A stretch of 64,000 nt of DNA. It comes from Buxus sempervirens. Taxonomy: Eukaryota > Streptophyta > Magnoliopsida > Buxales > Buxaceae. The notes under the pieces are model-generated. The model did no database searches. It was not told where the DNA came from and was given only the letters and a program-made list of their open reading frames with translations. Positions 20,370-29,302 of this stretch are shown one piece after another (within the stretch, counting starts at the first letter, position 1; every line of letters begins with the position of its first letter). The translations under genes were made by a program, and so were the position numbers. The stretch is taken from contig OX387194.1 in assembly GCA_947561395.2 (NCBI GenBank), positions 18,214,048-18,278,047 of the forward strand, in the 5' to 3' direction.

Positions 20370-23238
20370 CTATGCAGGTCCACCCCTACGGCCACGGCCT
20401 CGTCCTCTACCTCAACCCCGGCCTGAAGATCGCCTGCGCTCAAAAACATGCCGCACAATGTTGCGGGCTGTGCTATGGGTCATCCTGCTCAAAATAGACT
20501 GAATATCATGCCACATATATAAAGGCACAAGGCCAGCAGTGGGATGATCAAGAGGAACGTACCCTGAAGTATCTACATATCCCATAGACTCGGTATCAGA
20601 ATCAGTACGGGAAGAATCCGTCGCAAGATCAGCGGCAGCAGGCGTCTCCTCTGTAGGCTCCATGGCAGGACCAGCAGGAGTAGATGTCCCAGGCACATCA
20701 GTCTCTACCTCAGGCTATACAGGATCAGCTGAAGCCTCCTCTATCACCATAGCCTCCACGGCAGGCTCTACCACAGCGGCATCCATAGCCGACTCCATAT
20801 CCACATCTGCAGATGCATCAGGAGTAGTCTCAGGTACTGGGGCAGACTCGGGCACATCCTCAGCAGCAGGTGCAATATCAGCCTCGACCTCAGGCTCAGC
20901 TACAGGTGCCTCTACCGAACTGGGAGAAGTCACAAACTCCACCCGTGCCACAAAAAAAACCTCACCACGAAGATGCATAGGCACAGGTGAAGTAGGTGAA
21001 GAAGGGCCGGGTGTATCATCCTGAAAATAAGAGAAGAAATTACAGTCAGAACAAGATAAACAGATATAAGAGCAGGAATGGAAAAAGAAGAAATTAACCT
21101 GAGTATGAGATGGACCCGCCTGGTCCTGTGCATCAGAAGGGCCTGCCTGGCCCTGTGCTCTGGCTAGCTGTCTCCGGAGGTCTAAAATCGTAATGTAGAG
21201 GGCGTCCCGCTCAGCGATAGCAGCATCTCGCTGGCGCTCTATATCAGTGAACCGAGACCGGATCTCTGCCAACTGAGCCTCCTAAAATAAAAGGGAAGGA
21301 GTCAGAAAATGCAAAGTTCAAATGAAATGAAAATAGAAGATCACAAAGAAAGAAGGCATACTGTCGTGTCATAAGCCCTGATCACCACCCTTCCTATCTC
21401 CGTGACTCCGCCACGGACATGCATGGGTGGCATAAGGCACCCAACTGAAGCTCACCTGAACCAGGCATCATAGTCACCCTCCTCTAATAATGTCTCTGCC
21501 TCAGTCCAATCTAGGAACTGGGCAGGATCTACAGGCATAGGAGGAAAAGAGGGGGTAGTATCTGGAGGAATGGCAGGAATCCGCGGCTCTCCCACATGCT
21601 GATAGAAGAAGCGCTCGCCGCAGTACCAGATGCTGCCCATCTGACCAATGAAAAACTGATATCTCTGACGTCTCTGGTCAGGGACAAAAGCATCATCTCT
21701 GGCTGCATGCAGGGCCAGCACCTCATGAATGTCCTCCATCCTGGGGACAAACAGCTGAAAAAAAAACAGAACGAAATATGAGATATGTGATTCAGGAAGA
21801 AAAAAAAAGAAGAAAGAAGAGGAATTAAAGTAGATTACCTCAGACCGGTATAGCCTGTCCAAGTGGGCATGGGCAGACCTAGGACGACTCTTTTCAGAGT
21901 CATGCTCCACATGACACCATCTACGAGCCAGGGGATATGTCTCCTCAGGCATCGTAGAAGTAGGGCGGAAATAAGGTATATAGACCTTAGCAAAAAACTG
22001 CAGAAAGAAGAAAAGAGTCAGAAGAATAGAAAAAGAGAAAGAGAGAAAGAAAGAGAAGAGAAATAGATGATTCACTTGCAAGAAGGGCAAGAAGAATCTG
22101 CACCCAACTCCAGCCCCTCTAGAAGTAGAGAGGCCGCTCACTGATCGGCGCAAACCGGCCAAAATGGTACCAAAAATGAGCGGGCCCCAGGCGTATCTCC
22201 TCGCTCGATGAAGATCTCCCAGTAAGCTCAGAAAATGAGGACTAACTGAAGTCGTGTCCTCTGGGAAGAAGCAGGAGCCCATCATGTACAAGAAAATGAA
22301 TCGAAAGGCGAAGGGAAAAACTGGATCACCAGTGACAAGCTGTCCAAGCCGCCTCCTATGGAAAGTCTCTCTCAACCATGTTAGAGACAATCTCGCTCTC
22401 CCTCTATCCCATACCTCAGGAGGCAAAACTATGTATCCAAGATAGGAGGCGATCTCATCGGCATCTGGCATCACCATCTCAGGGATAATATCACCGATCA
22501 TCCTAATCCCGGTGATAAGCATGAAGTCAGACGGCCTGATCCCAATCTCGATATCCAGAAAATGGAAGCTCAGGGTCTCGGGGAAGAATCTCTCAAGCAG
22601 TGCAGCAATAAGGGCCCTATCTAGGCGCACGTCTCGAATGGTGATGAATAGGCCAAAGCCATACAAGCCTAACTCCCGACGGTAGGCCGAACTGCAGGCT
22701 CCCAAAAATCTAATGAAGCTGGCCCAACTCCCTCTATAATGAGACATGGGATACTCCAGAGGGATATCCGCCCTAATACACGGTGAGGGATGAATCCTCA
22801 AGCCATGCAAGAGGTCGGTATCCCTAATCTGGGCAGCCACCTCATCAGAAACCTCAACTCTGGTCCTGGCCTCATCTCTGCCACGACCTCCTCTGCGACC
22901 TCCTCTATGGCCCTCATCATGGCCTCTGTCTCTGTCTCCACCTCGGCGCCTGCTACGGCTCCTGTCTCGGCCTGAAGCCTCAGCTGCCAGCTAAAGAAAT
23001 AATTGAAAGAAGGAAAGAATCAAGGGGAGGTTTTTTGTGAAAGAATATTGAATTCATAAGAGTTAGAGTATACCTCTGGGGTCGCCTCACGTGAATCCCC
23101 AGAAGGGAGATCTGGGATATCTGAATCCGAATCCCTCTCGGCTCTAGAAGATGAGGCCACATCAGCATGATCCCGCCTAACCCTCGAGGAGGAAGGCTCA
23201 TCAGCAGGATCCCTGGAAGCTGATTGAAGGCGGGCCAT
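20370..23238 (-). CDS. antisense gene 2: RGG / mobile-domain-like / coiled-coil / acidic protein (6 exons, three stops)
   Basis: complement(join(20370..21020,21099..21281,21362..21754,21839..21997,22076..22990,23074..23238)), 822 codons. All five introns are GT-AG with pyrimidine tracts and every junction is phase 0. Residues 1-110 are Ser/Arg- and RGG-rich (RGGDRDRGHDEGHRGGRRGG). About 115-360 is a helical domain (GSWASFIRFLGACSSAYRRE, FLDIEIGIRPSDFMLITGI) resembling plant mobile domains. About 545-590 is a coiled coil (IERQRDAAIAERDALYITIL). 620-700 is acidic and Ala/Pro-rich. The C-terminus is GRGRGRRGGPA. In-frame TGA (residue 514), TAG (707) and TGA (808) would each be Arg or Gln codons before one C-to-T change. 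The layout suggests a nuclear nucleic-acid-binding protein; not demonstrated. Confidence 0.72.
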
Positions 23239-24386
23239 CTATGGTTCAAATCAGGGAGATGGTTAATTATTCATTTAAAATTTTTTAGTTGCTTGATTTT
23301 CATTCTAACCAAGTTTAATTGATTTGCAGGAAAAAGAGAAATGGAAAAAGAAAAAAAATACTTCAGAAACTCCTGATCAAATCATGAATCCCCTAAAGGA
23401 GTTTATTTTTAAGAAATTTTATTGTTCTATTTGGTTGCATCTGCTTTAACCAGGAAATTATAAAAATATAAGAAGTACAAACTTCTTAAAGAAAGAAAAA
23501 ATGTGTATATTTGAGATGCCTAATCATATATTTTCGCTTGGTTTCAGGACGATTCAGCATTTGGATAGATTAAGGACTAGAATTTCAAGCTCTCATTGTT
23601 TGCAGAAAAATCAGTCATGAGTTAAATGGGAATTTGGAATACATTCTCACAGATGCAAAGTTCATACAAATACAAACAACAAGTTTCGAGAGAAGGCTTA
23701 GCAGAAAGTCAGATATTAAAGCACTTCGAAAATTTGGGAATATGCGTCATGCTCAAGAACAGGAAATTGCATGGAAGGAACGCATTCTCACAAGGCATCC
23801 AAAATTATGCAAGCATACAGGTGATAAACCAAAGTCAATAATTTAGCAAACATCACAGACTAAGAATCTATCATCTCAAAGGCCGAAAGATGCAGTCATG
23901 GGTCAAACATGAACTGAAAGTTATCAGAATACAAATCAGATGTCAAACCATGAAGAAATCAGAAATTTGGGAACAAATGAATGTTCCTGGTTGCAAGGAT
24001 ATATGTAACCTGTGCATTGGGGATTATTTTCGATCAAGAGCAAATTCATGCATGAGCCAAGCTAGTTCAGTCATATGGTCACTTGCAATATACTGTTTGC
24101 AACAGGAATGAGTGTTTCGGCCACTTACCAGGAATGATCGAAGGAAAAAAATGCAAGTAAGTAGCAGTCGAACCTTTGCTCCACCAAGCTCCTAGAAAAA
24201 AGGAAGCCAACGAACGTGAGCAGGTCAATGGAGAACCTTCTAACACTGTTCGGATGATTGCAGAAGAAGGGAACAGTCACCCAAGGAAGAAAGCAGGACT
24301 CGCCGGAAATAGGAGAGTCACCGGAGAAAGAGAGAGTTGCCGGAGAAGAACAGTAGTCGTCGGAGATTGGAAGAAGGAAGCAAAGA
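23239..24386 (-). other. 5' region of antisense gene 2
   Basis: About 1.1 kb with no protein-like frame. It lies between the ATG of antisense gene 2 (23238) and dyad array 4. It probably holds leader and promoter sequence, perhaps with leader introns. No convincing TATA box was found. Confidence 0.45.
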
Positions 24387-24551
24387 CCGTAAGAGAGAAT
24401 ACGGGCGCAACAATTTAGGGCTGAAATGCGAGCAGAGGAGAAGAAGTCGCGGTCGCGATATTAAGAAGGAAGATAAAATCCATAAAATCAGTACGGGCAG
24501 CAGGTGACCGTGAAGGTAATACGGTCCCACTTGCCCGTGATCAAAATACGG
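24387..24551 (-). promoter_or_regulatory. dyad array 4 (4 units), upstream of antisense gene 2
   Basis: Units at 24387-24404 (ten-base spacer), 24480-24496 (CCAT), 24508-24524 and 24535-24551. The last three start 28 and 27 bp apart. It lies 1.15 kb upstream of the antisense gene 2 ATG and about 350 bp from the 3' LTR, so it could serve either. Confidence 0.75.
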
Positions 24552-24890
24552 GCGAAGCAGAAGATTGCATATTTTATTATTTTCTCCACATTTTTTCAGG
24601 AGATTAATGTCTATATTAGTTGTAAGTTGCAAGGATTGCCACCATACTCACTTTTGTTTAAATTTTTTTGTCTCAAATCTCACTTCATAGCCACGAGTGC
24701 TCAGTGAGAGGAGAGAGGAGGAGCTGCCCCTTAAGCTGAGGGACTTTTCAGCAGATCTTCCACAATAAATTCTTTTTATAAAATCACCCATTTAATCCTT
24801 GCAAAGTGCAATTGATTAGACAAAAATCTCAGAAAGTGCAATTGGTGGGTCTTTTTTGCTCTTTGCTTGTAATTGGTTCCAATTACCAGC

Positions 24891-24904
24891 AAAGAGGGGG
24901 CAGC
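24891..24904 (+). other. polypurine tract
   Basis: AAAGAGGGGG then CAGC, directly before the TG of the 3' LTR. Plus-strand DNA synthesis of such elements starts at a tract like this. Confidence 0.75.
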
Positions 24905-26383
24905 TGTAGACACCCCAAATTGCACTACAGAATGAGAAAATAGTAAAAACATGTAATTGGAGCTTAAAACAGGTCAAAAATGCATAAAATCTGGCTAAGC
25001 AGGCTTTGCCCGTATTTTATTCACGGGTCGGTCGCGCCCGAAATTTCTATACGGTCAGGCGCGCCTGTATTGGAAATACGGACACCGCTGGACCGTAAAT
25101 CATTTATGGGCACTGTAGACTCGTGCGAGTTTTATTCTTCTCTCAATTTCTAAGCCTTATCTTTAGTCCAATATCCCTTTAAATGAGCAAAATAGCTCTT
25201 TTATTCGTTGAAGCCACCTTGGTTGGCTATGCATGGGCATTATCTCCGTTTTTGACTCTATCCTGAGGATCAGGATATATCCTTCTGGACCAGCCTTGCC
25301 CCTATGCTTGCCTATAAATATAGGTGAGATTTTCAAGCAAAAGGCCACGAAATTTTGAAGACTCAAGAGCTCCAAGAGAAGAAAGGAATCCCTGCTGCTC
25401 TGCTTACTGAATCCAGGTAAGTCCCTTTCCCCTTTTATTTCATATTTTCAATTCTAGAAGTAATAGGATCTTCTCTATTGCTGTAGAATAAGGCCACCTT
25501 TTATCTTGTATTCCTAAACTTGTCTCTAAGTACCTCAAGAGTCTCTCTAGCCGTAAAACGTGAAGAGAGAGCTAGGGGAAAGGGGAACAGGTGGATCCCT
25601 AGAATAGAACCCCATAATCTGTTCTTTTCTTTTCTTTTTAGAATAAAGCCTTTGATTGTGTTTGTGTACCCAAACCTATTTCCAAGTACCTCAAGAGTCT
25701 CTCTAGCCGTAAAACGTGAAGAGAGAGCTAGGGGAAAAGAGAACAGGTGGATCCGTAGGGTAGGTCCCCTATGTGCTCTAATTTGTGAGATATGGCTGTT
25801 TTGATTTCATGATCATGTTTTAATGATTTTATCTTGAATCTGGATTAATCCTATGAGTTCATGGTGATTATAGCATGAGATCCTCGCTTTTTTCTAAAAT
25901 TTGGATTATTCACACTTTTGCACTTACAGCACTGTTTTCGTGATTTTTGTGATTTTAGGCTAAGATCCTGGATTTATCATGATCAATATGGTAGATCTGG
26001 ATCCAAAAGCCTGAAAACAACTTCTAGGGTTTCATGATGTGGTTTTTGAGTTGTTTTTCACTTTTGAGAGAAGACCCTACGATCTAAGTTCTCCCCTTTT
26101 GATGTTCTTCATCAATGTGGGTATTTTTTTTGGTTTTTATTTTTTGATTTAATGTGAAATTTGGGCTTTATCTATGTCCTGGACTATTCAGGTTCAATTT
26201 TGAAATATTTCATAAAAATCATATTTTTCTAGATTTCTAGAATTTAACTTGAAGCCAGATTTTTGGATTTTTCACATTATTTTGGTTTTATTTGATTTTA
26301 TCTCAATTTTATTTTAATCATGAAACCCTAGGAATGGTATGATCATATTTGAAAGTTCTGGATCAATCAGACTATTCGTATGA
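24905..26383 (+). repeat. 3' LTR, right end deleted
   Basis: Matches the 5' LTR from its first base to position 6947 (TTCGTATGA); the last about 330 bp of the LTR are missing. Differences are mostly transitions. Four dyad units lie at 25010-25026, 25038-25054, 25065-25081 (CTGT) and 25093-25109 (ATGG). TATAAATA is at 25313 and the splice donor at 25416/25417. The sequence then folds back on itself (see 26367-26404) and enters RLP coding sequence. Confidence 0.95.
25010..25109 (+). promoter_or_regulatory. dyad array 5 (4 units), 3' LTR
   Basis: Same four units as the 5' LTR, spaced 28, 27 and 28 bp. One unit has lost CCGT to CTGT and another ACGG to ATGG, both C-to-T changes at the CpG. Confidence 0.85.
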
Positions 26384-26404
26384 ATAGTCTGATTGATCAT
26401 ATTT
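26367..26404. repeat. fold-back junction between 3' LTR and RLP
   Basis: GATCAATCAGACTATTC (LTR), spacer GTAT, then GAATAGTCTGATTGATC, an exact 17-bp inverted copy. The LTR ends within this palindrome, and RLP sequence begins right after it (tttaaaccacttgcttgg). This is what snap-back synthesis at a broken end, followed by joining to distant DNA, would leave. Confidence 0.9.
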
Positions 26405-26877
26405 TAAACCACTTGCTTGGTTTAAGGCACTTGAATTACTTGGATCTAAGCATGAATAATTTTGATGGAATCCCTATCCCAGAATTCATCGGATCACTAA
26501 ACACATTGACTTACCTTAATCTCTCCCAAGCATCATTTGCGGGAAGTGTTCCAACCCAACTTGGAAATTTGTTAGCCTTGAATTATCTTGATCTCTTTGT
26601 AGATAGTTTGGATCTAACATTGTATGTGGACAACCTACACTGGCTTTCCAGTCTCACTTCTTTGGAATATCTTTGTATGGGAGGTGTGGACCTAGGATAT
26701 GTAAAGAATGATTGGCTACAATTAGTTGATATGCTCCCTTCTTTGTTAGAATTGCACTTATAATATTGTAAACTTGATAACCTTCCCCTCACCCTTCCTT
26801 CCGTTAATTTTACTTCTCTTTTGGTCCTTGATCTTTCTTACAACAATTTCAACACCTCAATACCTCGATGGTTGTTT

Positions 26878-29302
26878 AGTGGTGTAGACACCCCAAATTG
26901 CACTTCCATAGAAGAAAACCTTCGAAAGAATTTTAAAAGTCTTATTTGAGCCTTGACATATGTCAAACACTCAAAAACTCTCAAAATTGGTGCCAACCAT
27001 ACTGAGTATACGGTTTTTATAATTTTGATCTCAACCGCCCTATATGTACGGTTGCAACCGCACACACAGCACGGTTGATATCCATGCTTGTTGCGTGAGC
27101 TGCCACGTGGCTTCGCGAAGCTTCGGCCGTTGAGCCACGTCGACAGCAATCATGACGAGCATAACTAAATTGAACCGTCCTGTATGTGCGGTTTGGTTAA
27201 ATTTGCATAGAAACCGCACTTATAGTGACGGTTCTGTGGAAACCGTACTGTGTATGCGGTTTTGGCTGTTTCGGGGATTTGCGAAATTGCTCGATTTCTG
27301 AGCCTTATTTACGTATATTACCTCTCTCTCAGGGACTTGAACTCCCTATTTCACCCTCCGAAACTTCTAGTATTACTCCAATTCAAGCCTTGGAGGAGAA
27401 TTGGAATAATCTAGAAGGCTTTTTAGGCCTACCCTTGGGACTCTTCTACCCCTGACTTGACCTATAAATAGAGGGGTCCTCCTCTTGCAAATGACTGACA
27501 AATTGAGGCTTAGAAGCTCTGCAAGAAGAAGGAGAAGCTCTGCTGGATTGTCTACTCAAGTGTTCAAGCTACCAAGGTAAAGCTCTTTACATTTCCAGCA
27601 CTCTCTTTACATTTCACTCCCAACTTCTACCTTTCTGTAGTGCAAAGCTAATTTGTGATTGTTTGCAAGCCCCAAACCCCTTCCAAAGTACCTGGGAATC
27701 CTCTCTAGCCGTAAAACGTGAAGAGAGAGCCTTGGGAAAAGGAAGGTGGAATGGATCCTCTAGGCTTAGAACCTACAAGTGATGAAGAGCATGCTATGTG
27801 GTTATTTTAAACCTATGGATGTTTATTTTCTGATGTTTTGCACTTGCTCATGGAGAAATATGTGAATCCTTGCTCTCAGTAGCAAAGGATTCCATCATTC
27901 TCCTAAGGAGTTAATTTTCACATATTCACACACTTTCCACCATTTTTTATCAAAGAAGCTAGATCTTGGATTTCCATGTTCAATACGAGAAATCTGAATC
28001 CATTGGCTTCAAAATGAATCTTAGAACTTCATGAGATGGTTTTTGTTGATTTTTAAGAGTTTTGGTCGAATTCACTTGCACACATGTAATGATTTTGGTT
28101 TTTATCCAAAAATCTTCAAAACAGGGCAAATCTGTGGCCTGTCTTGGAATGCTTATAACTTCATCCTCTGGATGAATTTTTGAGTGATTCCAAAGACATG
28201 TGATAGATGGATATGCCTATTTCATATCTGGAAAATTTCGTCCACTTTTATGTAGCCAATTTTTGACACCACCTGTTCAAAGTCTGTAAGTCAGTTCAGC
28301 CCAGATTGCTGAACTTGCCGCTTTGATGGTGTACCGTTTATTCAATTTTAATCCGTTTTGAGTGATTCTAATTCCTGAGTTTTCCTTGAGAAGTATATTT
28401 TCATTTCCAATTGGTTCCAGCAGATTTTAATCTGTTTTGTGCCTTGGGTGCTCAGTTGACTCAGAGGTGCTCGCTGGCATAGTCTAGAGCTAATCTGTGG
28501 TCTTCTAGGCATGTTCAAGAGAGCACACAAGTCACATCCGGATAGAGTTTGGTGTGAGGTTTTTTTTCTTTGGAAAGATGGCACTACATACTTCCCCCAT
28601 ACCAATTTTCATGAATTTTTATTGAGCCAAACTCCACGAATAGGACTTTGAAAATGCCTACTCATCACTTTTGATATATTATAAACAGCAAATTTCAGAT
28701 GTGGATTTCTCTCTTATTTTGAATCAGATTGAGTTGAAATTTTTACTGTATACTCTACTATATACCAGTTTTCAAATAGCTTTGGTTTCATTGGATTTGG
28801 ATTTAAATTGAGTGAGTTATGGTTAATCGAAGCTTTCTAGCTCTTTTGATCTAATTTCTCCAGATTTGCAATAGCTTGATTTTCTTCATTTTCACTTGGA
28901 TTTCCCTTCACTCATGAAGTTTTAGAGGTGATGAATCCACAAAGAGAGTCCAAGCTCATTAGATTTCTCATGTGGGATGGTCACACACATTGTGCTTGTT
29001 ATAAGCACCCTTTTTATTCATTTCATTAGCAAACAATTTCTAGCATAAGCAAGCATGTGGCAACCGTCTTAGACAGATGAGTGGGGGTGCCTAACACCTT
29101 CCCCTGCTCATAAATAATTCCCCTTACCCAATCTCTGGATTTTTCCTTATCTTAGAGCTACTTTAGCTCTATTTGATTTCTATGAACCCTTTGGTGTCCA
29201 TTCACACCCTAAAATGGATGGTGGCGACTCTTAGCTTTTATTGATCCTCGCATGACGATATAGGAAGTCATACGAGATGACATTTCCATGTCTCACAAGT
29301 GG
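26878..29302 (+). mobile_element. solo LTR, diverged Tat subfamily (2415 bp) with perfect TSD
   Basis: The LTR is 26883-29297, from TGTAGACACC to TCTCACA. It is flanked by AGTGG at 26878-26882 and 29298-29302. Removing LTR plus one AGTGG restores the RLP reading (tttagtgg-caatcttgtg, against tttagtgataaccttgtg in paralogs). It is longer than and clearly different from the 1.8-kb LTR but shares both ends, TATAAATA (27463), the CTCTCT..GAGAGAG stem (about 27702) and six dyads. There is no internal region, so it is a product of LTR-LTR recombination. Confidence 0.97.
26997..27259 (+). promoter_or_regulatory. dyad array 6 (6 units), diverged solo LTR
   Basis: Units at 26997-27013 (CCAT..ACGG), 27035-27051 (CCGC..ACGG), 27058-27074 (CCGC..ACGG), 27175-27191 (CCGT..GCGG), 27214-27231 (ten-base spacer) and 27243-27259 (CCGT..GCGG). 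Outer bases favour AACCGY-N9-RCGGTT. Core bases differ from the other LTR family, but the half-site and nine-base spacing are kept. Confidence 0.8.

Larger units (their letters stand above)
5475..26383 (+). mobile_element. Tat-group Ty3/gypsy LTR retrotransposon with two antisense genes
   Basis: About 20.9 kb. Order: 5' LTR, Arg-tRNA-type primer site, leader with two repeat arrays, gag, protease, RT-RNase H, second RNase H, integrase, antisense gene 1, antisense gene 2, polypurine tract, truncated 3' LTR. The second, archaeal-type RNase H, the lack of a chromodomain, the G-patch after protease, the size and the antisense genes place it in the Tat (Ogre/Retand) lineage. It sits about 30 bp upstream of the RLP start codon. 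LTRs differ at roughly forty positions over 1.47 kb by eye (about 97% identity), so insertion is fairly recent. The left flank is CTACA; the matching right flank is lost with the end of the 3' LTR. Coding genes are inactivated. Confidence 0.95.

Noticed and set aside
20662-21024. Plus-strand ORF rich in Ala/Ser/Gly/Thr
   Set aside because: It is the antisense shadow of the acidic Ala/Pro-rich exon 6 of antisense gene 2, whose frame is supported by splice sites.
21596-22445. Plus-strand ORFs opposite antisense gene 2
   Set aside because: Shadows of exons 2-4; no domain, no start context, and they cross the minus-strand introns.
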